Of a stretch of 64,000 bases of DNA, positions 15,994-24,488 are shown one piece after another; the stretch's first letter is position 1, and every line of letters starts with the position of its first letter. Under the pieces are notes generated by a model. That model was given only the letters and a program-made list of their open reading frames with translations. It was not told the origin of the DNA and searched no databases. The DNA comes from Pseudooceanicola onchidii (GTDB lineage: Bacteria; Pseudomonadota; Alphaproteobacteria; Rhodobacterales; Rhodobacteraceae): assembly GCF_004959925.1 (NCBI RefSeq), contig NZ_SPUW01000001.1, forward strand, positions 930,001 through 994,000, written 5' to 3'. The translations under genes and the position numbers were made by a program.

Positions 15994-17172
15994 ATGACCT
16001 TCACCGACCACCCGACAAAGGCCCCCTTGACCCCCAGCCAGAGGCCAGAGAACGAACGGCACATCCTCAGCCTCGTCCGGCAGGCCGGCGCGATGAGCAA
16101 GGCGGACATCGCCCGCGCAACGGGCCTGTCGGCGCAGTCGGCGACCAATATCGTCAACCGGCTTGAGGACGAGGGGCTTCTGCGCGCCGGTGAAAGCGTG
16201 CGCGGGCGGGTCGGCCAGCCGTCCAAACCCTATGCGATCGATCCCGAAGGCGCGCTGACCATCGGCGTGAAGATCGGGCGGCAGTCCGTCGAAATCGCCA
16301 CCATGGGCTTTGACTACCGCATCATCGAACACCGCCGCACCCGCTATGATTACCCGATCTACGACACCGTCCGGACGCAGATCCTCGACACGACACGGGA
16401 CCTGATCGACGGGCTTGGCCCCGACCGCGCGGCCCGTGTCCTCGGCATCGGCCTGTCGCTGCCCGATGCGCTGAGCAGCTGGGAAAGCACCATCGGCGCA
16501 CCGGAAGGATCTATGGCGCCCTGGGACGTGTCGGACCTGCGCGCCGAGATCGAGGCGACCTTCGCCATGCCCGTGTCGCAGATGAACGATGCCTCGGCCG
16601 CGTGCCTCGCCGCGCTGAAGCTGGGTCAGACGACGGACGCGCAATCGTTCATGTATGTCTACGTTGGCACCTTCGCGGGGGGCGGGCTGGCAATTGACGG
16701 CCGCGTCTTCGAAGGCCGCACCGGAAACGCCGCCGCCATCGGGTCGATGCCGATGCAGGTGGTCCGGACGGGCGGGGGGCAACAGCTGATCGACGCGGCC
16801 TCTCTCCATCATCTCGAGGACATGGCCGAAGCCGCGGGCCTCGACCCGCAGGTCTTCTACGCGGACGCGCCGCTGGATGAGACCGCCGCGCGTGTGCTGG
16901 ACGACTGGATCGCCGTAGCCGCGCCCGCGCTGGCCTTCACCTTCGTCGCGGGGCAGGCAATCCTGGATCTGGGCACCGTGGTGCTGGACACCAGTCTGTC
17001 CGACGCCCTGCGCGCCCGGCTGGTCGAGGCCACGCGCGCCGCCTGTCCCAGGTACGACACGCGCGGGCTCCGGCCCTTCCGGATCATCGCCGGAGACCTT
17101 GGTGTCACCGCCCGGTCCCTGGGCAGCGCGCTGCTGCCCTTCCAGGCGGTGACAGAGTTTGACCTGATGTGA
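15994..17172 (+). CDS. ROK/NagC-family transcriptional repressor of the sugar locus
   Basis: A 392-residue protein with an N-terminal winged helix-turn-helix (residues ~20-75: MSKADIARATGLSAQSATNIV) fused to a ROK sugar-kinase-like domain. ROK signature elements are present (GGGLAIDGRVFEGRTGNAAAIG), but the usual zinc-binding Cys cluster is not seen, which suggests a regulator and not a kinase. FrcR-type ROK repressors sit in the same position in related sugar loci. It follows the ATPase gene by six bases and probably binds the palindrome at 15096-15136, released by the transported sugar or its phosphate. Confidence 0.88.
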   Translation: MTFTDHPTKAPLTPSQRPENERHILSLVRQAGAMSKADIARATGLSAQSATNIVNRLEDEGLLRAGESVRGRVGQPSKPYAIDPEGALTIGVKIGRQSVEIATMGFDYRIIEHRRTRYDYPIYDTVRTQILDTTRDLIDGLGPDRAARVLGIGLSLPDALSSWESTIGAPEGSMAPWDVSDLRAEIEATFAMPVSQMNDASAACLAALKLGQTTDAQSFMYVYVGTFAGGGLAIDGRVFEGRTGNAAAIGSMPMQVVRTGGGQQLIDAASLHHLEDMAEAAGLDPQVFYADAPLDETAARVLDDWIAVAAPALAFTFVAGQAILDLGTVVLDTSLSDALRARLVEATRAACPRYDTRGLRPFRIIAGDLGVTARSLGSALLPFQAVTEFDLM

Positions 17173-17175
17173 CGC

Positions 17176-17550
17176 TCAGGGATGCGTCTTGAGGAAGGCG
17201 ATGACATCGGCCACGTCGTCTTCCTTGCGCAGCCCGGCAAAGGACATCCGCGTGCCCTTCAGAAAGTCGCGCGGTTTGGCCAGATAGGCCGAAAGCGACG
17301 CCTCGTCCCAGACAAGCCCGTCCGCCGCCGCGTCCTGCAGGGCCGAGGAATAGTCGAACCCCTCCGCCGTGCCCGCCGCCTTGCCGACGATGCCGTTCAA
17401 CGCCGGTCCGGTGCGGTTCTCCGCGCCCTCGCCAACCTGGTGGCAGGCCTTGCATTTGCGAAACACCTTTTCGCCGCTTGCGGCGTCTCCGTCGGCCAGC
17501 GCCGGGGTCGCAAGCGTCAAAGCAAGAACAAGGGGCAGGGCGCGTGGCAT
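17176..17550 (-). CDS. Class I c-type cytochrome (c2/c550-like)
   Basis: A 124-residue periplasmic monohaem cytochrome. A signal peptide ends near ALADG (residue ~20), the haem site is CKACH (~33-37), and the distal Met is in GTRMSFAGL near residue 98. The ATG at 17550 follows AGGAGG. The fold resembles mitochondrial-type cytochrome c / bacterial c2. It has its own promoter region carrying the locus box (17598-17617), so it is probably an electron carrier between the quinoprotein dehydrogenase or PedF and the terminal oxidase. It converges with the ROK gene, with three bases between the stops. Confidence 0.88.
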   Translation of the reverse strand: MPRALPLVLALTLATPALADGDAASGEKVFRKCKACHQVGEGAENRTGPALNGIVGKAAGTAEGFDYSSALQDAAADGLVWDEASLSAYLAKPRDFLKGTRMSFAGLRKEDDVADVIAFLKTHP

Positions 17551-17597
17551 GGGGGATCCTCCTGGGTTTCGGCTGACCATATGCGGCGCGTGGATCG

Positions 17598-17618
17598 TGG
17601 AAAATAAGACCAAGGTCG
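17598..17618 (-). promoter_or_regulatory. Quinoprotein-locus box, upstream of cytochrome c
   Basis: Read on the minus strand, GACCTTGGTCTTATTTTCCA matches the 20-bp box found before other units of this locus; the half GACC-TT-GGTC is perfect and the ATAY part is a weaker ATTT. The box ends 47 bases before the cytochrome ATG and lies between that gene and the permease gene upstream of it. Confidence 0.55.
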
Positions 17619-17637
17619 CGGCGCACCCGTCGGCTTC

Positions 17638-18402
17638 TCAGGCCCTGCGCCAGCGCGTTGCCCGCGCCTCCAGTACCTGCAGAACGCCGTATTCCAGCAC
17701 CAGCATCAGCGCCACGAAGCTGAGCGAATAGGCCAGCACGTAGCCGGTTTCGAACAGCTGGAAATACAGGTGGATCTGGAACCCGATCCCGTTGCTGCGG
17801 CCCAGGAATTCGACCACCAGCACGATCTTCCAGATGATCGCCAGCCCGTTGCGCGTGCTGGCCGCCACAAAGGGCCAGAGCTGCGGCAGGATCACGTGCC
17901 GCAATCGCGCCAGCCCCGGCATACGGTACGCCCGCGCCATGTCCGACAGCTGCCGGTCCATGGCATGGACACCTTCGCGCAGGGTCACGGCCACCATGGC
18001 GGTCTTGTTCAGCGCCACCGCCGTGATCGCCGCGACCTCGTTCAGCCCGATCCAGAGGTAACACAGCACGATCACCACCAGCGCGGGGATGTTCAGCATC
18101 ACCACCAGCCAGGGCGACAGCCAGCGGTTCAGGCGCGGCGACAGGCCCAGCCCGACGCCGATCACCAGCCCGAAGACCATGGCCAGCGCAAACGCCAACA
18201 GAACCCGCCGCAGGGTCGCCCACATGTGGAACGGCAGCTCTCCGGCCGCGGTTTCCTGCACGGCGATCCGCCATACCTCGCCCGGGCCGGGCAGCACCGA
18301 GGGGTCGTTGCCCAGCCACGCCGCCACCACCCAGACAAGGCCAAGCGCCGCAAGCGACACGGCGACGACGGGGGCTGGGGACTGTGACGAGGGCGGGGCC
18401 AT
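17638..18402 (-). CDS. ABC transporter permease (nitrate/taurine/sulfonate SsuC-TauC family)
   Basis: A 254-residue inner-membrane permease with about six transmembrane helices and the cytoplasmic EAA-type loop DMARAYRMPGLARLRHVILPQLWPFV. The family imports small ions or organics such as taurine, nitrate or pyrimidine precursors. No ATPase or binding protein is adjacent. The only matching partners in the window are the ATPase at 31604 and binding protein at 32224, both minus strand and about 13 kb away inside the same locus. The start at 18402 is the ATG nearest the conserved N-terminus; the ribosome-binding site is weak. The locus box at 18457-18468 precedes it. Confidence 0.85.
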   Translation of the reverse strand: MAPPSSQSPAPVVAVSLAALGLVWVVAAWLGNDPSVLPGPGEVWRIAVQETAAGELPFHMWATLRRVLLAFALAMVFGLVIGVGLGLSPRLNRWLSPWLVVMLNIPALVVIVLCYLWIGLNEVAAITAVALNKTAMVAVTLREGVHAMDRQLSDMARAYRMPGLARLRHVILPQLWPFVAASTRNGLAIIWKIVLVVEFLGRSNGIGFQIHLYFQLFETGYVLAYSLSFVALMLVLEYGVLQVLEARATRWRRA

Positions 18403-18456
18403 GATCGGAACCTGCCACGGAACGCCCACGCCGCCCATACGCAAAGGCATGGGCCA

Positions 18457-18477
18457 CGACCAAGGTCGCATATGGGT
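18457..18477. promoter_or_regulatory. Quinoprotein-locus box between divergent permease and NosR-like genes
   Basis: CGACCAAGGTCG (18457-18468) is a perfect 12-bp palindrome. Reading on the plus strand it continues GCATATGGG, matching the full 20-bp box (GACCAAGGTCGCATATGGGT) in the direction of the NosR-like gene, whose ATG is 28 bases further on. In the other direction only the palindromic half is conserved, 54 bases before the permease ATG. Confidence 0.6.
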
Positions 18478-18505
18478 GCTGTCGGCGCGGCCCTAACCTG
18501 CCGCC

Positions 18506-20608
18506 ATGATCCTGTACCGTCCCCTGTCCGTCGTCCTTGCCGCTGCCTGCATCTGGCTGGCCCTTGCGGTCGTGGCCCTGTCCGATCCCCTGCCGCGCGA
18601 CCGCATCGCGCCGCTGGTCGCCCCGCCCATGTCGCTTGGCGAAAGGATCACCGACGACGGCGTGTGGGAGCTGTTGAATTCCGGCGGGGCGCAGGCGGGC
18701 TATGTGTTCGAAACCGAACCCACGGCGCCGCTTCCCGGGTTTTCCGGCGCGCCGATCAACCTGCTGGTGGTGCTGGACCTCGACGGGCGGTTCCTTGACG
18801 TGCAGCTGATATCGCACAACGAACCGATCTTCGTGTCGGGGCTGGGGCAGGCGCCCTTTCATGCGTTCGTCGAACAGTACCGGGGCCATTCGATTTCCGA
18901 CAGCCTCGTGGTCGGAACACCCTATGGCGGGGCGACGGACGGCAGCGCGCTGGTCTACCTGGACGGCGTGACCAAGGCGACGGCTTCGGTCCGGATCGCG
19001 CATGAGACGATCCTGGCCGCCGCGCTGAAGGTCGCGCGGGAAAAGATGGGCGGTCTGTCCGCTGGCCCGCCGGCCTATCCCGATCCGACCCATGACGAAG
19101 ACCTGAGCTGGGACGACCTGATCGCCCAGGGCCTTGTCACCCGCAAGATCGTCACCAATGCCGAGGTCGACGCGGCCTTCGCCGGCACGCTCTGGGAAGA
19201 CGACGATGCCGAAGCGCAGGCCGACCCCGAAGGCACGTACCTCGATCTCTGGATCATCGACCTTGGCCCGCCTTCGATTGCGCGCGCGGTGCTGTCGTCG
19301 GGCAGCCTGCGTGAACTTCAGGGCTTCATGGAGATCGCGACGACGGACGAACCGATCCTGGTGATCGAAACCGCACGCCACGGGCTGGTGACCGAAGAGT
19401 TCATCCGCAACACCGCGCCCGATCTGCTGAGCGCGGAACAGGGCGGCTTTCCGGTCGCCCTGCGCGACGCCGACATCTATGTCGAGATGAGCGATGCTGT
19501 GCCCGAAGCGGTGCGCGACGGCACCGCCCTGATCCTGCGCACCGATCGTCGGCTGGGGTTCGATCCCACGACCGAATGGATGCTGCAGGTCAAGGCATTG
19601 CGCGAACACGGGGTTTTTCAGCCCGAAATCGGGTCGGTGCAGCTGACCGCGACCCATGTCACCGACGCCCGGTTCTTCATCCGGCCGGAATTGCCCAGAC
19701 CCGTCCCGCCCTGGCTTGAGGCGCTGCGCAACCGCCAGGCCGACCTGATCGTGCTGGGGCTGTTCATGATCGCGCTGGTCATGGCCCTGGGCTGGCGCAT
19801 GAACCGGCTGGCGGGGCATCGCCATTTCACCGCGATCCGGCTTGGCATCCTTGGCTTCGTCATCGGCTTCGTCGGGTGGTGGGGGCAGGGGCAGCTGTCG
19901 ATCGCAACCCCGCTTGGCGTGATCCGAACGCTGAAGGACGGCGGCAGCTTTGCCTTTCTTCTTTACGATCCCTTCTCGCTGGCCATCTGGGGCGTCACCA
20001 TCCTTGGCTTCTTGGCCTGGGGGCGGGGGCTTTTCTGCGGCTGGCTGTGTCCCTTCGGCGCGATGCAGGAATTTGCCCATCACCTGGGCCGCCTGCTGCA
20101 CCTGCCGCAGATCGAGGTCAGCCAAAGGTGGGATCGACGCCTGAAGGGCCTGAAATACGTGGTTCTTGTGGCACTTGTCGTCGTGGTCTTCACCGCGCCC
20201 GCGCGGCTCGACAAGGCGATCGAGGTCGAACCCTTCAAGACCGCCGTCACCACCTTCTTCCTGCGCGAATGGTATTACGTCGCCTATGCCGCCGGGCTGC
20301 TTGTGCTGTCGATGGTGCTGTTCAAGGGCTTCTGCCGCTATCTGTGTCCGCTTGGGGCGGTCATGGCCATCGGCGGGCTGCTGCGGGGCCGTGACTGGAT
20401 CGCCCGGCGCGCCGAATGCGGATCGCCCTGTCAGCTGTGCAAGGTCAAATGTGCCTACGGCGCGATCAGAAAGGACGGCGCCATCGACTATTCCGAATGC
20501 TTCCAGTGCCTGGACTGCGTGACGATCCACGACGATCCGGCGCAATGCGTGCCGCTGATTATCAGGGCACGGCGCAATCGTCGCCTGACGGGTGTTCCGG
20601 CGAAATAA
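18506..20608 (+). CDS. NosR-like membrane protein: periplasmic FMN-binding domain, transmembrane region, 4Fe-4S ferredoxin tail
   Basis: A 700-residue protein with the NosR/NirI layout. An N-terminal helix (~7-25) is followed by a periplasmic FMN-binding domain containing DGVTKATAS (153-161), the motif in which a Thr is covalently flavinylated by ApbE in related proteins (T159 here). Then come a long periplasmic region, about six transmembrane helices (~415-620) with the two CGWLCPFGA / CRYLCPLGA loops typical of this family, and a C-terminal cytoplasmic segment with two Cys clusters (CGSPCQLCKVKC and CFQCLDC). It likely moves electrons across the membrane to a periplasmic flavin. NosR serves nitrous oxide reductase, but no nos gene is near; the gene lies in the quinoprotein regulon and is preceded by its box. 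Confidence 0.85.
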   Translation: MILYRPLSVVLAAACIWLALAVVALSDPLPRDRIAPLVAPPMSLGERITDDGVWELLNSGGAQAGYVFETEPTAPLPGFSGAPINLLVVLDLDGRFLDVQLISHNEPIFVSGLGQAPFHAFVEQYRGHSISDSLVVGTPYGGATDGSALVYLDGVTKATASVRIAHETILAAALKVAREKMGGLSAGPPAYPDPTHDEDLSWDDLIAQGLVTRKIVTNAEVDAAFAGTLWEDDDAEAQADPEGTYLDLWIIDLGPPSIARAVLSSGSLRELQGFMEIATTDEPILVIETARHGLVTEEFIRNTAPDLLSAEQGGFPVALRDADIYVEMSDAVPEAVRDGTALILRTDRRLGFDPTTEWMLQVKALREHGVFQPEIGSVQLTATHVTDARFFIRPELPRPVPPWLEALRNRQADLIVLGLFMIALVMALGWRMNRLAGHRHFTAIRLGILGFVIGFVGWWGQGQLSIATPLGVIRTLKDGGSFAFLLYDPFSLAIWGVTILGFLAWGRGLFCGWLCPFGAMQEFAHHLGRLLHLPQIEVSQRWDRRLKGLKYVVLVALVVVVFTAPARLDKAIEVEPFKTAVTTFFLREWYYVAYAAGLLVLSMVLFKGFCRYLCPLGAVMAIGGLLRGRDWIARRAECGSPCQLCKVKCAYGAIRKDGAIDYSECFQCLDCVTIHDDPAQCVPLIIRARRNRRLTGVPAK

Positions 20609-20626
20609 CCCCTTTACGAGACCAAC

Positions 20627-20653
20627 AAAAAAGGCCCGCGATGAACGCGGGCC
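20627..20653 (-). terminator. Intrinsic terminator of the cox-like operon
   Basis: A perfect 8-bp stem (GGCCCGCG / CGCGGGCC, loop atgaa) is followed on the minus strand by six T residues. It lies about 95 bases after the stop of the FAD-subunit gene and terminates the coxG-S-L-M transcript. It also separates this operon from the convergent NosR-like gene. Confidence 0.85.
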
Positions 20654-20748
20654 CCAGTCCTCAGGGAGAGTGTGAACCGGCCGGGATCCGAGGGCGCGGC
20701 CGGGTCTGTGGTGCGGGCGGCGATGGAAGCCACCGCCCGCACCGACAG

Positions 20749-21537
20749 TCATTCGGCCGCCGCAACCGCCCGCTTGGTCATCACCTTGATCAGGTGCGCG
20801 CGATAGGCGGCGCTGCCGTGCAGGTCCGAAATCAGCCCGTCCGCGCTGACCGACAGCCCCTCGACCGCGCCGGGCGTGAATGAGGACGACAGCGCCGTCT
20901 CGGCCTCGGTCCAACGGAACACGCCGTCCTCGCCCGCACCGGTCACTGCCACGCGCACGCCATCTGCGAACTTGGCGACGAAGACGCCGACCATGGCAAA
21001 GCGCGAGGCGGGCTGTTCGAACTTCTGATAGTTCGACGCCTCGGGGCGGGGGAACCTGACGGCGGTGACGATCTCTCCGTCCTCCAGCGCGGTGTCGAAG
21101 AGGCCGGTAAAGAAGTCGTCCGCGGCGATGTCGCGCCGGTCGGTCACGATGGTCGCCCCGTGGGCCAGCGCCGCCGAGGGATAGCAGGCCGCCGGGTCGT
21201 TGTTGGCGATGGATCCGCCGATGGTGCCGCGATGGCGCACCGCCGGATCACCGATCCGCGCCGCCAGACCGGCGAGACCCGGGTGGGTCGCCCCGGCCTC
21301 TTTGGCCACGGTGTCGTGCTTGGTCGCGCCACCGATGCGCAGTGCACCGCCCTCGTCCGACAGCCCGATCATGTCGCTGATCCCCGACAGGGAGATCAGC
21401 TTGGACGGGGCCGCCAGACGCGCCTTGAGCGTCGGGATCAGCGTCTGCCCGCCCGACAGCGGCTGGGCCTCGTCGGCCTTCAGCGCCGCGACGGCGTCGG
21501 CGATGGTGGTCGGGCGTTCAATGTCGAATGCGTACAT
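20749..21537 (-). CDS. coxM: FAD-binding medium subunit of CO-dehydrogenase-like molybdenum hydroxylase (CoxM)
   Basis: A 262-residue member of the xanthine dehydrogenase/CO dehydrogenase FAD subunit family. FAD motifs SGGQTLIP (~28-35) and TIGGSIANNDPAACYP (~104-119) are in the usual places. It transfers electrons from the 2Fe-2S subunit to FAD and on to an acceptor. It is slightly shorter than typical CoxM (about 285). It is encoded 12 bases downstream of the molybdenum subunit, and a strong terminator follows. The large subunit has the form II active-site loop, so CO may not be the substrate. Confidence 0.9.
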   Translation of the reverse strand: MYAFDIERPTTIADAVAALKADEAQPLSGGQTLIPTLKARLAAPSKLISLSGISDMIGLSDEGGALRIGGATKHDTVAKEAGATHPGLAGLAARIGDPAVRHRGTIGGSIANNDPAACYPSAALAHGATIVTDRRDIAADDFFTGLFDTALEDGEIVTAVRFPRPEASNYQKFEQPASRFAMVGVFVAKFADGVRVAVTGAGEDGVFRWTEAETALSSSFTPGAVEGLSVSADGLISDLHGSAAYRAHLIKVMTKRAVAAAE

Positions 21538-21549
21538 GTCCGGTCCTCC

Positions 21550-23919
21550 TTACGCGTTGGTCATTGCCGTCCACACCGCGTGCGGCGTGAGGGGCATGTC
21601 GATATGGGTGACGTTCTTGCCACCCGACTGAAGCGCATCGATCACCGCGTTCACGATGGTCGGCGGCGACCCGATCGCCCCGGCCTCGCCGCAGCCCTTC
21701 ACGCCAAGCGGGTTGTGCGTGCAGGCCGTGCCCTGGCTGTGGTCGACGGTGAAGAAGGGCAGGTCGTCGGCGCGCGGCATGGTGTAATCCATGTAGCTGG
21801 CCGACAGAAGCTGGCCGTCCTCGTCGTACTTGCACCCCTCAAGCAGCGCCTGGCCGATGCCCTGGCCCAGCCCGCCATGCACCTGGCCGGTCACGATCAT
21901 CGGGTTCATCACGTTGCCGAAATCGTCGACGGCGGCAAAGCGATCGACCCGGACCTTGCCGGTCTCGGGATCGACCTCGACCTCGCAGCAGTAGGCGCCC
22001 GAGGGGTAGGTGAAGTTCGCCGGATCGTAGAAGGCGGTTTCCTCGAGCCCCGGTTCGATGTCCTCGAGCGGGAAGTTGTGCGGGATATAGGCCTTCAGGG
22101 CCACTTCGCCGAAGCTGACCGACTTGTCGGTGCCCGCGACCGTGAATTGCCCGTCCTTGAACTCGATATCGCTGTCCGAGGCCTCCATCATGTGGGCCGC
22201 GATCTTCTTGGCCTTGTTGATGATCTTCTCGGTCGCGCGCACCACGGCAGACCCGCAGACCGCAAGGCTGCGCGAGCCATAGGTGCCCATGCCGAAGGGG
22301 ATCTTCGAGGTGTCGCCATGCACGATGTCGATGCTCTGGGGATCGATTCCCAGCATCTCGCCCACAACCTGCGGGAAGACCGTCTCGTGGCCCTGACCGT
22401 GGCTGTGCGCGCCGACCATGACCGACAGGTTGCCGGTGGCGTTCACCCGCACCGTCGCCGCATCGTAGAGACCCACGCGGCTGCCCAACTGACCCACAAG
22501 GTTCGACGGCGCGATGCCGCAGGCCTCGATATAGGCGTTGACGCCAAAGCCGCGCAGCATACCCCTGGCTTCGCTGTCCTTGCGGCGTGCTTCGAACCCG
22601 TCGCGGTCGCAGACCTTGAGCATCTGGTCCATCAGCGCGTCGTAGTTGCCGCTGTCGTATTCCAGACCGGCGGCAGAGGCATAGGGATACATGTCCGGCT
22701 TCACGAAGTTCTTCCGGCGCAGTTCGATCGGGTCCATGCCCAGTTCGCGGGCGCATTTGTCGATGACACGTTCCAGCGAATAGGTGGCCTCTGGCCGACC
22801 GGCTCCGCGATAGGCATCGACCGGCGCGGTGTTGGTGAAGACCGCCTTCACGTTCACGTAGACATTGGGCACCGTGTAGTTGCCCGCCATCAGCGTGCCA
22901 TGCAGGAAGGTCGGCGTCGCCGTGGCAAAGTTCGACAGGTAGGCGCCGACGTTGGCATAGGTTTCGGTCCGGAACGCCAGGAACTTGCCGTCGGCATCCG
23001 TGGCCAGTTCGATCTTGGTCACGTGGTCACGACCATGGGCGTCGGTCAGGAAGGCCTCGGTCCGGTCGGCGGTCCACTTGACGGTGCGGCCCGTGCGCTT
23101 GGCCGCGGCCAGCACCAGGGCCTCTTCGCCGTAGTGATAGATCTTGGATCCGAAGCCACCGCCCACGTCCGGCGCGATCACGGTCAGCTTGTTTTCCGGG
23201 ATCCCCATCACGAAGGCCGAGATCAGCAGCCGCGTCAGGTGCGGGTTCTGCGAAGTCGTGTGCAGCGTGTATTCGTCACCCGATTCCTTGTAGGCGCCGA
23301 TCGAGGACCGCGGTTCCATCGCGTTCGGCACCAGCCGGTTATTCACCAGCTCAAGCGTGGTGACATGGGCCGCGCCCTTGATCGCCGCGTCGGTGGCCGC
23401 GCGGTTGTCCTCGATCCAGCCCCAGTCGAAACACTGATTGGTCTCGATCTCGTCATGCACGAAGGTGTCGCCCGAAAGGGCGGCCTTCACGTCGATGATC
23501 GCGGGCAGTTCCTCGATCTCGGCCTCGATGGCCTCGACCGCGTCCATCGCCTGCTGCTTGGTCTCGGCGATGACGGCGGCGTAGGCGTCGCCGACATGGC
23601 GCACCTTGCCATGCGCCAGCACGGGGCGCTTGGGTTCCTTCATCGGCGTGCCATCACGGCTGTTGATCAGCCAGCCGGCCGGGTTGCCGCCGACCTCGAC
23701 GAAATCCTCGCCGGTGAAGACGGCCAGCACGCCGGGCATGGCTTCGGCCGCCGAGGTGTCGATCGACACGATCCGGCCATGAGCCATGGTCGATCGCGCA
23801 AAGACCGCATGGGCCAGGTCGCGGGCGGAAATGTCGTCGGTGTATTCTCCCTTCCCCTTGAGGAAACGTACGTCCTCGCGGCGGCGGGTTGAGGCACCGA
23901 TACCAGTGTCCTTGGGCAT
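21550..23919 (-). CDS. coxL: Molybdenum-binding large subunit of form II CO-dehydrogenase-like hydroxylase (CoxL-like)
   Basis: A 789-residue xanthine dehydrogenase-family catalytic subunit. The active-site loop reads AYRGAGR (369-375), the form II signature; genuine form I CO dehydrogenase has AYxCSFR. The catalytic Glu is E745 in KGCGEAGA, and the molybdopterin motif GGGFGSK (253-259) is intact. Form II enzymes are widespread in this group and their substrates are mostly unknown; some are aldehyde or N-heterocycle oxidising. Its place inside an alcohol-oxidation locus, behind the same promoter box, suggests oxidation of an aldehyde product. It is encoded between the 2Fe-2S and FAD subunit genes, the order S-L-M being reversed from form I M-S-L. 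Confidence 0.9.
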   Translation of the reverse strand: MPKDTGIGASTRRREDVRFLKGKGEYTDDISARDLAHAVFARSTMAHGRIVSIDTSAAEAMPGVLAVFTGEDFVEVGGNPAGWLINSRDGTPMKEPKRPVLAHGKVRHVGDAYAAVIAETKQQAMDAVEAIEAEIEELPAIIDVKAALSGDTFVHDEIETNQCFDWGWIEDNRAATDAAIKGAAHVTTLELVNNRLVPNAMEPRSSIGAYKESGDEYTLHTTSQNPHLTRLLISAFVMGIPENKLTVIAPDVGGGFGSKIYHYGEEALVLAAAKRTGRTVKWTADRTEAFLTDAHGRDHVTKIELATDADGKFLAFRTETYANVGAYLSNFATATPTFLHGTLMAGNYTVPNVYVNVKAVFTNTAPVDAYRGAGRPEATYSLERVIDKCARELGMDPIELRRKNFVKPDMYPYASAAGLEYDSGNYDALMDQMLKVCDRDGFEARRKDSEARGMLRGFGVNAYIEACGIAPSNLVGQLGSRVGLYDAATVRVNATGNLSVMVGAHSHGQGHETVFPQVVGEMLGIDPQSIDIVHGDTSKIPFGMGTYGSRSLAVCGSAVVRATEKIINKAKKIAAHMMEASDSDIEFKDGQFTVAGTDKSVSFGEVALKAYIPHNFPLEDIEPGLEETAFYDPANFTYPSGAYCCEVEVDPETGKVRVDRFAAVDDFGNVMNPMIVTGQVHGGLGQGIGQALLEGCKYDEDGQLLSASYMDYTMPRADDLPFFTVDHSQGTACTHNPLGVKGCGEAGAIGSPPTIVNAVIDALQSGGKNVTHIDMPLTPHAVWTAMTNA

Positions 23920-23976
23920 GTGTTTTCTCTCCCTGTAAGTCGTGGCGCGGGCAGGGGCCTGCCCGGCGGCTGCGTC

Positions 23977-24462
23977 TTATTCCGCCGCGATGGCGCTGAC
24001 GTCCTGGCCGGATGCGGCCAGGATCGCCTTGACGATGTTGTGGTAGCCCGTGCACCGGCAGATATTGCCTTCGAGGTAGGCGCGAACCTCGCCTTCCGTC
24101 GGTTTCGGGTTTTCCTTCAGCAGGTTGGACGCGGTCATCACCATGCCCGGCGTGCAGAAGCCGCACTGAAGCCCGTGATGTTCCTGGAACGCCGCCTGGA
24201 TCACCGACAGCGATCCATCCGCGTTGGCCATGCCTTCGATGGTCGTCACCTCGGCACCGTCGGCTTCGGCGGCGAACATGGTGCAGGATTTCACCGACGT
24301 GCCGTTCACATGCACCGTGCAGGCGCCGCACTGCGAGGTGTCGCAGCCCACGTGGGTGCCGGTCAGCCCGATATCGTCGCGCAGGAGCGACGACAGCAGC
24401 GTCTCTCCGGCCACGTCGCGGGTCACCGACCGCCCGTTGATCGTCATTGTTACCTTGGCCAT
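23977..24462 (-). CDS. coxS: 2Fe-2S small subunit of CO-dehydrogenase-like hydroxylase (CoxS)
   Basis: A 161-residue iron-sulfur subunit. The plant-ferredoxin-type cluster is [15 protein letters not shown] with a further Cys downstream, and the second cluster lies in the helical domain (CGFCTPGM ... GNICRCTGY). The ATG at 24462 follows GGGAGGA; the frame stays open 17 codons upstream. It passes electrons from the molybdenum centre to the FAD subunit. It is the second gene of the coxG-S-L-M operon. Confidence 0.92.
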   Translation of the reverse strand: MAKVTMTINGRSVTRDVAGETLLSSLLRDDIGLTGTHVGCDTSQCGACTVHVNGTSVKSCTMFAAEADGAEVTTIEGMANADGSLSVIQAAFQEHHGLQCGFCTPGMVMTASNLLKENPKPTEGEVRAYLEGNICRCTGYHNIVKAILAASGQDVSAIAAE

Positions 24463-24488
24463 GCCATTCCTCCCTTTATGCAGTCCGG

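Noticed and set aside
18506-20608. Nitrous oxide reductase regulatory locus
   Set aside because: Only the NosR-like gene is present; nosZ, nosD, nosF, nosY and nosL are all absent from the flanks.
17105-20914. Very long minus-strand open frame (over 1,200 codons) across cytochrome, permease and NosR-like genes
   Set aside because: It lies opposite or out of frame with three well-supported genes, has Arg/Pro/Gly-rich composition and no family motifs; long antisense frames are common in DNA this GC-rich.
21160-23892. Plus-strand open frame of about 900 codons opposite coxL and coxM
   Set aside because: It mirrors the codon third-position bias of the cox genes and has no recognisable domain.
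20749-23919. True carbon monoxide dehydrogenase (form I)
   Set aside because: The active-site loop is AYRGAGR, not AYxCSFR, and the gene order differs from form I operons.
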